Positions 6,349 through 13,032 of a DNA stretch of 13,032 nt are shown in pieces. Within the stretch, counting starts at the first letter, position 1, and every line of letters starts with the position of its first letter. Made by a program: the position numbers and the translations under genes. The notes beneath the pieces are model-generated. The model had not been told where the DNA came from. It searched no databases and saw only the letters and a program-made list of their open reading frames with translations. This DNA is from Pelagophyceae sp. CCMP2097 (lineage: Eukaryota; Sar; Pelagophyceae): positions 19,234 through 32,265 of the forward strand of contig MU657711.1 of NCBI GenBank assembly GCA_026770575.1, written 5' to 3'.

Positions 6349-7469
6349 ATGAAGCCCCGCGGCCCGCGGCGCGGCCATGTCGAAGCCCGATGGGCCAATG
6401 TCGCCGAGAGCGCCAAGGCGCCGAAGTCCGACTGGGCCCACCGGACTCGCGGCCCGGGCTCATTCCAGTACACCGCCAAGGGCTACCTGGCCGCCGACGC
6501 GCGCTTCTGCAACGACGAGGTCACGGTGACGATCACGGTCTCCGACGACGGCGCCACGCGTTGCTCCGAGCCGGGCTGCAAGGCGCCGGACTTTGGAATG
6601 TCGCCGGTCACCCGATCCGAGTTCGCCACGTTCAAGCACACCGCCGCGCACCACGCGCCCGGCACGGCCACGATCGGCGTCGGCCCGAGCGGCGACAGCC
6701 GGCGCCTCAAGCAGACCACGCTTGGCGGCGCCTTTAGCGCCACGGCCGAGGAGGTCAAGAAGCAGCGCCTCGCTGCGCGCGACGCGCGGATGCAGTCCGT
6801 TTTGGAACGCTCACAAGCGCCGCTGGCGAGCGCGCCGGCGCCGGTGCCGCCGCCGGCCGAGCACGGCGTGGCTCCGGCCATGGTGCCGACGTAGCTCTCC
6901 AAGGTCGTCGCCAACGCCAAAGCGGGGCGCGGGGGCGAGGTCATGTCGTGCGGCGGCATCCCGCTCGCCCTGCCCGAGGCGGCCGTCCTCCACTTCCCGT
7001 TCTCCATCGCGTCGCCGGTGCCGGGCTTGGGCGGTGTGCTGTATTTTGACGCCCGCATGACCCCGTACTTTGACGCCAACATGGGGGTCATGCGGGCGTC
7101 AAAATGCGACATGCACTGGTTCGTTGAGGACGCCAACGTCGACCTGCCTGGCTTCACGTGCGGACGAACCACCTCATTCAGTGCCACGAGTGCCCGCCGA
7201 AGCCGATGCTGCGGTACTTCTGGAAGTACCGGTGCATGCGGGCGCACTGGGAGGCCTCGCATCTTTCGATCACGATGCCCGCGTCGCTCGTGGCCGACCT
7301 TAAGATCACGGACGCCGAGCGCGTCGGTCTCCTGAAGTTCAAGACGCCCACTACCAAGTCGAAGGCCAAGAAGCGCCGCAGGAACGACGCTGTTGCGGCG
7401 CCAGAGAAGGCGGCCAACGTGCGGCGCCAGACGGCAGCGGCCGACGCATGGGCGGCAAACCGGCGCTGA
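6349..7469 (+). pseudogene. Degenerate zinc-finger protein of the transposon
   Basis: Part 1 starts at ATG 6331 or 6349 and ends at TAG 6892-6894. It contains a zinc-finger-like pattern (CSEPGC, about 20 residues, then FATFKHTAAHH) and a Pro/Ala-rich end. The same frame continues after the TAG with equally protein-like sequence (MSCGGIPLALPEAAVLHFPF and, later, HWFVEDANVDLPGFTCG). Between 7105 and 7165 coding moves to another frame, which runs open from 7128 to the TGA at 7467-7469. There it holds a C2H2-like finger (CHEC, 17 residues, HWEASH), then a basic nuclear-localisation-like stretch (KSKAKKRRRN). So one stop and one frameshift interrupt what looks like a single protein of about 370 residues with two zinc fingers. 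The finger pair suggests DNA binding. I cannot name the family, and short introns cannot be wholly excluded. Confidence 0.6.
7043..7105. repeat. 22-bp perfect inverted repeat inside the transposon ORF
   Basis: ATTTTGACGCCCGCATGACC plus CC (7043-7064) and its exact inverse (7084-7105) flank a 19-base loop. The loop itself contains a third, direct, partial copy (tactttgacgccaacatg). It lies in the conserved-looking frame and adds residues of the type YFDARMTPYFDANMGVMRAS without a stop, so it may be a later insertion into the gene. Confidence 0.9.
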
Positions 7470-7575
7470 ACCGACCGAGCCAGGTGGCAGCGGCCGGCGC
7501 CTGCCAGTGGGCCGCCAGCCGGCGCTGAACCAACCGTCGAGGTGGCGGCGGCCGGCGCCTGAGCCGCCAGACGGC
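7470..7575. repeat. GC-rich imperfect repeat after the zinc-finger frame
   Basis: Blocks of the type gcggccggcgcctg and cggcgctgaaccaacc or cggcgctaacc recur two to three times between the end of the second zinc-finger frame and the right end of the transposon. The pattern is a degenerate tandem of about 60 bp, non-coding or a decayed C-terminal extension. Confidence 0.6.
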
Positions 7576-7704
7576 GCTAACCACCGAGACGGGTCCATCG
7601 TAAAAAATTCAAATTTTACACCACACAGAAACCTGGGTTGGGAGCCGCAAATCTAGGTTAGTTAGTGTCATGTTGCGGCCCACTGTTTTTTCGCCACCCC
7701 CTTG

Positions 7705-7711
7705 CCGCACT
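7705..7711. repeat. Right target-site duplication of the transposon
   Basis: CCGCACT follows the right terminal inverted repeat and matches 6172-6178 exactly. Confidence 0.8.
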
Positions 7712-8131
7712 CGATTTTAATCCACTTAGTCGGATTTCTTAAAATCCGTTATACCACCACACGCACTGGGCTCACTTTGTTGAAAGAAATTCTTTAAATG
7801 TAAAAAAAAACACGAAAAAACAGAGCCCAGATTTTTTTGATTCTGGATTTCCAATGGTTCAAATCGAGCAATCAACGGTAGTTGGAACCCTTCCGCGTCG
7901 ATCCCATTGATACTCCAGCCTTAAACCCGGCGAAAGTTCCTCGAAAACACGCGTACGGTGGTGTGCCTTCACACTTCACACACTTCACAATTTGATGTTG
8001 AGGTACCCCGACGACAATGGCCCGCAGGTGTGAAAGAAGCGCGCCAGAATTTGGTCGCATACTTTATAATGCGGAACAGGTCATCCGCGCGGTACAATCG
8101 TATTGGTCCACGCGGCTTTGCGCGCGCGCCT
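7712..8131. other. Intergenic region between transposon and PDX1, including its 3' UTR
   Basis: I see no gene here. The sequence is AT-richer than the coding block and has an A-run near 7801-7820. The part nearest 8131 should include the PDX1 3' untranslated region. I cannot pick a polyadenylation signal with confidence. A 62-codon minus-strand frame at 7872-8060 has no family resemblance. Confidence 0.5.
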
Positions 8132-9458
8132 CTACCGCTCCCACGAGCTGCCGTAGAGCTGCGTCTCCGTGTGGCCGGCGAGCTGCTTCTTGGGCGGGAT
8201 GGTCGTCTCGCCGCCCTCGCGGTCGCGGAAGTTGACGGGGTCGTTCTTGAGGTCGTTGATGCCGACCATGGGCTTGCCAAGGTCGGTCGAGACCTCGGCG
8301 AGGATCTTCGCGTCGTTGAAGTGCGTCACGGCGCGCACGATGGCCTTGGCGCGCTTGAGCGGGTCGTCGGACTTGAAGATGCCCGAGCCGACGAAGACAC
8401 CGTCCATGCCGAGCTGCATCATGAGCGCCGCATCGGCGGGCGTGGCGATGCCGCCGGCCGCGAAGTTGACCACGGGCAGCCGGCCCGTGCGCGCGACGTC
8501 CTGCACGAGGTTGAGCGGCGCGCCCATGTTCTTCGCCATGACGAAGAGCTCGTCGTCGTCCATGCCGTGCAGCATGCGTATCTCCTTCTGCACCGTGCGC
8601 GCGTGCCGCACCGCCTCGACGATGTTGCCCGTGCCCGCCTCGCCCTTGGTGCGCAGCATGGCCGCGCCTTCGGCGATGCGCCGCAGCGCCTCGCCGAGGT
8701 TGCGGCAGCCGCAGACAAACGGCACCGTGAACTTGTTCTTGTTAATGTGGTTGTCCTCGTCGGCCATGGTGAGCACCTCGCTCTCGTCGATGTAGTCGAC
8801 CTCGATGGCCTCGAGGATCTGCGCCTCGACGAAGTGGCCGATGCGCGCCTTGGCCATGACGGGGATCGTCACAACTGCCTTGATCGACGCGATCATCTGC
8901 GGGTCCGACATGCGCGCCACGCCGCCGTCGTAACGAATGTCGGCGGGGATGCGCTCGAGCGCCATCACGGCCACGGCGCCCGCCTCCTCGGCCTAGGCGC
9001 GCGCGTCGGCGCGGGTCCCGGCGCGCGGCAGCCAGCGAGGCGGCCGCCGGCGAGGCGCCCGCGGGCGGCGGCCACGCGTGCGGCGGCCGCAGGGGGAGGT
9101 GTGGCACGCGGGCACTCACGATGCGCGCCTGATCCGCGTTGACGACGTCCATGATCACACCTAGAATGTTCGCGTCGTGCGCGAGAGTTGAAGTTGGCGC
9201 CGACGGGGCCCGCGGCCCTTCTGCGCGCGCCGTCGCGCGGGCGGCGCGCGGCGCGCGCGGGCCGCATGCCCGTGCCGCGGTCCCCGCGCGCCCCCGCTGC
9301 GCGGGGCGATCGCCGAGGCGGGCTCGCCCGTCGGCCGTTTGGGGCCGGCCTCGACGGACGCCGCGGGGCGCACCGCCCTTGAGCATCTTCGCCATGCCGG
9401 CCTTGACGGTGAAGCCACCGACCTGGACGGCCTCGGGGCTCTGACCATTGCCGCTCAT
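8132..9458 (-). CDS. PDX1: Pyridoxal 5'-phosphate synthase, PDX1 subunit (3 exons)
   Basis: Exons are 9458-9374, 9160-9120 and 8992-8132; the joined product is 328 residues. PDX1 (bacterial PdxS, yeast Snz) makes PLP from ribose 5-phosphate, glyceraldehyde 3-phosphate and ammonia supplied by the PDX2 glutaminase, in a cytosolic (beta/alpha)8-barrel 12-mer. Hallmarks are [27 protein letters not shown] near the start, [38 protein letters not shown], and [18 protein letters not shown]. By family alignment Asp33 matches the catalytic Asp, Lys90 the first Schiff-base lysine, and Lys158 the second. Splicing at 9374|9160 (phase 1) and 9120|8992 (phase 0) restores the family sequence exactly. Intron 1 (213 bp) starts GTGCGCCCCG; intron 2 (127 bp) starts with an ordinary GTGAGT. 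The ATG at 9458 is the first in frame. PDX2 is not in this window. The C-terminus ([13 protein letters not shown]) is lineage-specific. Start, splice sites and all core motifs are intact, so it should be functional. Confidence 0.95.
8993..9119 (-). other. PDX1 intron 2
   Basis: Canonical donor GTGAGT and acceptor CCTAG before GCC. It joins QARI to [10 protein letters not shown], the usual PDX1 sequence at this point, in phase 0. Confidence 0.92.
9161..9373 (-). other. PDX1 intron 1
   Basis: Donor GTGCGCCCCG (9373-9364) and acceptor TTCTAG before G. Splicing joins KG to GVIMDVV with a split Gly codon. The intron is very GC-rich. The reverse complement of the donor hexamer, GCGCAC, occurs about 20 bases before its 3' end. 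Confidence 0.9.
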
Positions 9459-9970
9459 CGTTCGTGGACCGAATGACTCAGGCAAGAACCACTGTCTCTG
9501 AACTGAGTCGCTTTTTCTTAGGACATTCGGCGAGTCGAACTCCTTTTCTAACCTTCAGCCAGTCAAATGTGGGAAGTTCCAACCGCTCGGTCGAGCGAGA
9601 CGGTCGACTTCGCAACGAGAGCCGAGGAGGTCGGTCATTTGAAGAGACCACCCGATTTTTTCTTGTTCATCGGACCATTCCACTGTTCCGCGCGCGGTGT
9701 CTGAAGCGATTGGTTCTCATGCATCCTCCCTGGTTATGGTTTTACTTTCACCAAAATTTGGCGATCGAGACACCGTTCACCGCAGTCCAGACGACGCCGT
9801 GGTGAGGCACCCAGGGAAACTCCCCTGATGGCCGCCTCAAAGACCCCAAGAGATCTCGCGAACCAGGAAAGGATTTGATACGCACCGAACCGATTGGAGA
9901 AATTTATTAGCGAAAATTGGGAAAAAAGGGTGTCAGCTTAAACCTTGGCCCGAGAGACGGCGCCGGGACG
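9459..9970. promoter_or_regulatory. Shared 512-bp intergenic region between divergent PDX1 and ERD2-like genes
   Basis: Both start codons face away from this interval, so it should hold both promoters and both 5' untranslated regions. It is clearly less GC-rich than the flanking exons. An AT-rich patch (aaatttatta, 9901-9910) lies about 60 bases before the ERD2-like ATG and could act as a core promoter element, but no canonical TATA box is obvious. I see no protein-like frame in it. Confidence 0.6.
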
Positions 9971-11017
9971 ATGGTCATGATGAAGGTCTCCAACGGGATG
10001 ATCGCCTCGTGGGTCGCCTTCTTCTCGTGCTCGCTGATCGTGTACTTCCTCTTCTCAGACGGCGACTTTTCGTTCCTTCTCACCTACGCGGCCATGCTGC
10101 GGTGTTTCGGGTTCATGTTGCTAGTCGCCAAGATCCAGAGGTCTAAGTCCGCCGCGGGCATCTCGGCGAAGACGCTCCAGTGCTACATCGTCGTCTTTTC
10201 GGCCCGGCTGCTTTCGATCATGTGGCACGAGGGCTACCTGCCGTACGACCGCTCCGGCGACTGGCTATACCACGTCATCGAGGCCGCGTCGCTGTGCGCG
10301 GCGTCCGTCGCCGCCTTCCTCGTCCAGGTCAAGTATCGCCTCACCTACGAGGACAACAACGACTCGTTTGGCAACGTGCCGGGGTTCCCGGCGGAGCTCG
10401 GCGCGCTGTGCATCATCGTGCCGGCCGTCCTCCTGGCCGTGCGCCCCGGCGTCTGCGGGCGCCTTCCTCCCGCCGGGGTGCCATCGGGAGGTCCGAAGAG
10501 GCCCCTATCATCAGTGTGCGTCGCAGGCGGTGTTCCACCCGAGCTTGAACAAGGACTGGCTCTCCGACACGTTATGGACCTACTCCATGTACCTCGAGTC
10601 CTTTGCCATCCTGCCGCAGCTCTTCCTCTTCCAGAAGCAGGCAGTGTCGTGCTCGACGGTCGAGATGCTCATCGGTGCGCCCCGCCGACCGCCCGGAACC
10701 CCGCGCGGCGCGAGGGACCGCGGCGCCCCCAGGCCACTTCGTCGCCGCCGTCGGCGGCGCGCGCATCATCGAAATGGCCTTTTGGATGTCGTCGTTCCAC
10801 GAGCTCGCCGACAGGTCTGACACGCACTCTTCGCAGCCCGCGGGGCCCGCGCCCGACTCGCCCGTGCGCGCGCAGGTACGGCAAAAAACACGTCGGCTTC
10901 ATCGTGCTCGGCACACAGATCATCCACCTCATCCTCATGGCCGACTTCTTTTATTTCTACCTCGCGGGGCTCAAAAGAGGCCTGCCGATGCAGCTCCCGA
11001 CGGGGAGCATGGTCTAA
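9971..11017 (+). CDS. ERD2: ERD2 / KDEL-receptor family membrane protein (4 exons)
   Basis: Exons are 9971-10438, 10527-10674, 10733-10814 and 10876-11017, giving 279 residues. ERD2 proteins are seven-helix membrane proteins of the Golgi and ER; classical members retrieve HDEL/KDEL-tagged proteins to the ER. Family signatures are AKIQRSKSAAGIS (residues 53-65), VFSARLL (75-81), VKYRLTYE (120-127), TLWTYSMYLESFAILPQLFL (171-190), and ADFFYFYLAGLKRG near the C-terminus. The protein has an extra hydrophobic N-terminal segment (residues 10-28), making it longer than the roughly 212-220 residues of classical ERD2 and more like the extended ERD2-like subgroup. Introns of 88, 58 and 61 bp split it in phases 0, 1 and 2. 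By my alignment Arg79 and Arg216 match two peptide-binding arginines of the animal receptor, but other binding positions differ, so HDEL recognition is uncertain. The ATG at 9971 is the first in frame; nearby in-frame ATGs exist at residues 3, 4 and 10. Confidence 0.9.
   Translation: MVMMKVSNGMIASWVAFFSCSLIVYFLFSDGDFSFLLTYAAMLRCFGFMLLVAKIQRSKSAAGISAKTLQCYIVVFSARLLSIMWHEGYLPYDRSGDWLYHVIEAASLCAASVAAFLVQVKYRLTYEDNNDSFGNVPGFPAELGALCIIVPAVLLAVRPGVCGRLPPAGVPSGGPKRPLSSVCVAGGVPPELEQGLALRHVMDLLHVPRVLCHPAAALPLPEAGSVVLDGRDAHRCAPPTARNPARREGPRRPQATSSPPSAARASSKWPFGCRRSTSSPTGLTRTLRSPRGPRPTRPCARRYGKKHVGFIVLGTQIIHLILMADFFYFYLAGLKRGLPMQLPTGSMV
10439..10526 (+). other. ERD2-like intron 1
   Basis: The 88-bp intron starts GTGCGCCCCG and ends GTCGCAG before GCG. 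Removing it joins PAVLLA to AVFHPSLNKDW in phase 0. Confidence 0.88.
10675..10732 (+). other. ERD2-like intron 2
   Basis: The 58-bp intron starts GTGCGCCCCG and ends CCCCCAG before GC. Removing it joins EMLI to GHFVAAV with a split Gly codon. Confidence 0.88.
10815..10875 (+). other. ERD2-like intron 3
   Basis: The 61-bp intron starts GTCTGA and ends GCGCGCAG. Removing it joins HELAD to RYGKKHVGF with a split Arg codon. The donor is unlike those of introns 1 and 2. Confidence 0.88.
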
Positions 11018-11288
11018 ACGCGCCTCCGCCGAGAGCGGGCGCGCGCCCGCGCCCCGCCCGGTCGCCGAGGGCCCCGCGCCCGCGCGCGGCTCTGGCTGCT
11101 CGCCCTGCAGCGCGCAGACCTCGGGAGAAACTAATCGTGATTGAGCGTTTTCGGTGCGCCGCGGCGGGCCGGCCTCGCCTGGATCGCGTTCGGGAGTGCG
11201 GGCGTCAGATTGACTCGCCTCCCCCTCGGGACCCGGTTGCCGGTGGAAAGCTGGTGAGAGGCGCGGCCCTGGCGGGCCCGGGCTCGGG
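11018..11288. other. Intergenic region between convergent ERD2-like and TRM10-like genes
   Basis: These 271 bases hold both 3' untranslated regions. They are very GC-rich, with no gene and no obvious polyadenylation signal on either strand. Confidence 0.5.
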
Positions 11289-12450
11289 TTACTCGCGGGC
11301 CGCGGCGTCGTCTTGTTTCTCGTCGTTTCGGGCCGCGGGCTCGTCTTGTTCCTTTTCGTGGGCGCCGTCGCCGTATTCGTGGGCGTCGTCGCCGTCGTAT
11401 TGGGCGCCGTCGCCGTTTGCGGATCCTCGGTACTCGTCGTCTCCGTGGTCGGTTTGTCGCGCCTCTTCTAGCTTGCGGCCGGGGAGGATGATCGCGGCGG
11501 CGGCCCAGGAGCCGGTGAGGTGGCGCTGGAGCATGAGCTCGAAGACGTGGTTCACCGTGAGCACGGGGCTCGAAGCGCCCGCCTTAAAACGGATGAGCGA
11601 CTCGGGCCCGATGGGCAGCCGCGCGGTGGATAGGCCCAAAGACTCGGCCTTGGCCTTGGTTAGGCCCTTGTGGCGGTTGCGGTCGACGATGCCGCCGATA
11701 ACGTAGACGACGTTCTGGTCGAGGCCGTCGAGCTCGTCTTCGGCGTCGGCCGTCAGGTAGACGAGCTTCCGAGGGCTGCTCCTAACCAAGTCGGCCAGAG
11801 GCCGGTGGTCCACGTCGAAGCCGAGCCTAGCTTTTTCATTCGAAAACTTACGCGAACGGGCGCGGGGCGCACCACTTGCCAAAGCCGGTGACGCGCTGCA
11901 AGTGGCGGAAGCTCGCCGACTCTTTTGGCAGGCCGATGAGCTGACAGGTGCAGGGCGAAGATGCGCGGCGCGTGGCGGCGTAGCAGTGCATGACTTGGGA
12001 ACAGAAGGACGTGACTTCCTTGGTCGTCATGCGGTCTTCGAACTCGCAGTCCACCGCCAGCCAGATGGACGCCGCCGCCGCCGCCGTGTACGCCGCGTCG
12101 TGCTTGTCGCGCTCCGACCGCCGCAGCGCCGACCGGGCGGACTGCGCCGCCGCCTCGGCGGCGAGGGCCGCGGGCGGCTTGGCCGCGTCCGCGTCGGCGC
12201 GGAGCGCCAAACGCTTGGCCGCCCTTTCTTCGACCTCGATGCGGTGCGCCGCCACGCGCTGCCCGGCGTCGACGGCCCACTGCTCGTCGCGGATGGCGCG
12301 CTTGCGCGCGCGGTTGGACATGCCCGCGAGAGCCTCACTGCGCGCTGCAGCCTCGGCAGGCGTCGCCGGAACGGCGGTCGCCGCCGCCTCGGCGCGCACG
12401 CGCTCCATTGTCGCCTCCTCGAAGACCCAACGCTTCTCCTTCCACCCCAT
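11289..12450 (-). CDS. TRM10: tRNA (guanine-N1)-methyltransferase, TRM10 family (2 exons)
   Basis: Exons are 12450-11873 and 11826-11289; the product is 371 residues. Trm10 enzymes are SPOUT-fold, SAM-dependent methyltransferases that modify position 9 of tRNAs. The N-terminal region (about 44-125) has the basic helix typical of the family (MSNRARKRAIRDEQW) and a long Ala/Arg-rich helical stretch. The SPOUT domain starts near WLAVDCEFEDRMTTKEVTSF (130-149) and continues with KLVYLTADAEDELDGLD, VVYVIGGIVDRNRHKG (232-247), the STARLPI block, and VLTVNHVFELML. Asp241 in the IVDRNRHKG motif corresponds to the proposed catalytic Asp of yeast Trm10. The last 50 or so residues are low-complexity and acidic (Asp/Gly/Glu/His). 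The start at 12450 is the first ATG in frame; residues 15 and 44 are alternatives. Removing a 46-bp intron is required to join FGKW to LGFDVDH; unspliced reading stops within 13 codons. The gene is convergent with the ERD2-like gene. Confidence 0.9.
11330..11445 (-). repeat. Degenerate codon repeat encoding the acidic tail of the TRM10-like protein
   Basis: Units of the type ggcgacggcgcc and gacgacgcccacgaatacgg recur on the coding strand, giving DGDGAQYDGDDAHEYGDGAH. The region probably expands and contracts by slippage and is expected to be disordered. Confidence 0.6.
11827..11872 (-). other. TRM10-like intron (46 bp)
   Basis: It starts GTGCGCCCCG and ends AAGCTAG before G, splitting the Trp193 codon. 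It contains an in-frame stop (TAA) if retained. At 46 bp it is near the lower limit for spliceosomal introns. Confidence 0.85.
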
Positions 12451-12505
12451 GTTGTCACCGATGCCGCCGCGCCGGTGCCGGAAGAAAGCTTCGCCCAATT
12501 GTTGA

Positions 12506-12566
12506 GGACCCGGAGGGCCCTTGCCGTTTAATCAACGTCAGTTTACGGCAAGGGCCCTTCGGGTCC
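12506..12566. repeat. 61-bp hairpin element, copy 2
   Basis: This is the same element as 2280-2340: a 22-base arm, a 17-base loop (TTAATCAACGTCAGTTT) and the inverted arm, again with 21 of 22 paired positions but a different mismatch. It is followed by TTTGATTG as in copy 1. It lies 56 bases upstream of the TRM10-like start codon, so it falls in that gene's promoter or 5' untranslated region. Confidence 0.9.
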
Positions 12567-13032
12567 TTTGATTGGATGTTCGGAGCTGGCTACGGCCCTG
12601 GGTTGGAGGTTCGAACACGTTTTATTCTGACAAGTATATTCGTTCTCACTGCACCGTCCATCTTCCTATTCGATCTCAGGCTTTCCGTGAGATCGTTCGG
12701 CCGGGCGCTGATTATGATTCGAAGAACAGGATCCTCAACGGATTCTTTACCGAACTGCCGGTTCGAAAGTTTCGTTTTCGTTGCGACGTCACAACAGTGT
12801 CAAGGAGAGCTGCCAAGGAGGTTGCTCACGGCACCGCGTTCTGCGCAGTGTGCGAACGTCGCGGCGCGCGAGCTTCCGACCTTGCAAATGACGTCGCAAC
12901 GCCGTCGTGTCCTTGTGTCACTCTTTAACAACACACTGTTGAAGCGAGTTTGAGTGCTCTGAGAAGGACCGACGGAATTTGTTTTAATGACCTGCCGGCG
13001 CGGCCCGCGTCGGCAGATGCCGCCGGGAGCCT
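12567..13032. other. Probable regulatory or intergenic sequence at right edge
   Basis: Two overlapping plus-strand frames (118 and 181 codons) cross this stretch but resemble no family. It holds CRE-like inverted repeats at 12779-12791 and 12889-12901. The interval probably contains the upstream region of the TRM10-like gene and possibly that of a gene beyond the right edge. Confidence 0.45.
12779..12901. promoter_or_regulatory. Pair of CRE-like sites in inverted orientation
   Basis: CGTTGCGACGTCA (12779-12791) and its exact inverse TGACGTCGCAACG (12889-12901) are 97 bases apart. Each contains a TGACGTCG core, the type of site bound by bZIP factors. Binding is inferred only from the core sequence. 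Confidence 0.5.

Larger units (their letters stand above)
6179..7704. mobile_element. 1526-bp DNA (class II) transposon with 40-bp TIRs
   Basis: The terminal inverted repeats occupy 6179-6218 and 7665-7704 and match at 39 of 40 positions (one G/C difference). They start CAAGGGGGTGGCGAAAAAAC. Outside both ends is the 7-bp direct repeat CCGCACT. Subterminal blocks (ctcccaac and its inverse, ttagttag) are also shared near both ends. The interior carries a degenerate zinc-finger reading frame on the plus strand. TIRs starting CAAGG and a zinc-finger protein would fit the hAT superfamily, but hAT usually makes 8-bp duplications, and no catalytic DDE or RNase-H-like core is visible. The element is too short for a full hAT transposase, so it is probably a non-autonomous or internally deleted copy. 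The near-identical TIRs suggest fairly recent activity. Confidence 0.9.

Noticed and set aside
6483..7598. Long minus-strand frame (371 codons) across the transposon
   Set aside because: It is the antisense of the plus-strand zinc-finger frames, is Arg/Gly/Ala/Pro-rich, and has no motif. High GC readily creates such open shadows.
7958..9142. 394-codon plus-strand frame over the PDX1 gene
   Set aside because: It is exactly antisense to PDX1, and its Val/Leu/His/Asp-rich composition is the mirror of the PDX1 codons.
12408..12953. Overlapping plus-strand frames at the right edge (181 and 118 codons)
   Set aside because: They cross the 61-bp hairpin and the start of the TRM10-like gene, and resemble no family. 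The region reads better as promoter.

Overview
The window looks like nuclear DNA of a GC-rich, intron-bearing unicellular eukaryote. Three genes are eukaryotic or eukaryote-compatible (a PDX1-type vitamin B6 synthase, an ERD2/KDEL-receptor family membrane protein and a Trm10-type tRNA methyltransferase). All three carry short spliceosomal introns (46 to 213 bp) whose removal restores the protein families exactly. No bacterial operon, Shine-Dalgarno pattern, CRISPR array or phage module is visible. Extreme GC, compact introns, Ala/Arg-rich proteins and a Sel1-repeat fragment suggest a microalga; a stramenopile such as a pelagophyte is a guess, not a demonstration.

Layout. Positions 1-210 hold the 5' end of a possible minus-strand gene running off the left edge. 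About 210-6170 is repeat-rich and almost gene-free. It contains a Sel1-like repeat fragment (about 856-1035), tandem arrays (88 bp x2, 35 bp x2, 72 bp x6, and a 42+27 bp composite), a foldback element (about 3029-3605), a 26-bp perfect palindrome, a 61-bp hairpin also found at the far right end, a 96-bp dispersed repeat, a tRNA-like/SINE-like stretch and a CTCGAG-rich palindromic cluster. Positions 6179-7704 are a complete 1526-bp DNA transposon with 40-bp terminal inverted repeats (39/40 identical) and a 7-bp target duplication. Its zinc-finger reading frame is broken by one stop and one frameshift.

Positions 8132-12450 form the conserved gene block. PDX1 (minus, 3 exons) is divergent from an ERD2-like gene (plus, 4 exons) across 512 bp that probably holds both promoters. 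The ERD2-like gene is convergent with a TRM10-like gene (minus, 2 exons) across 271 bp. These housekeeping genes (PLP synthesis, ER/Golgi trafficking, tRNA modification) share no pathway; their adjacency looks like ordinary gene packing. To the right (12451-13032) lie the second copy of the 61-bp hairpin and a probably regulatory region with a CRE-like inverted repeat.

The most interesting observations are that four of the six introns, in three unrelated genes, begin with the same ten bases (GTGCGCCCCG) instead of a normal GTRAGT-type donor, and that the intact-ended transposon carries a decaying two-zinc-finger protein I cannot assign to a family.
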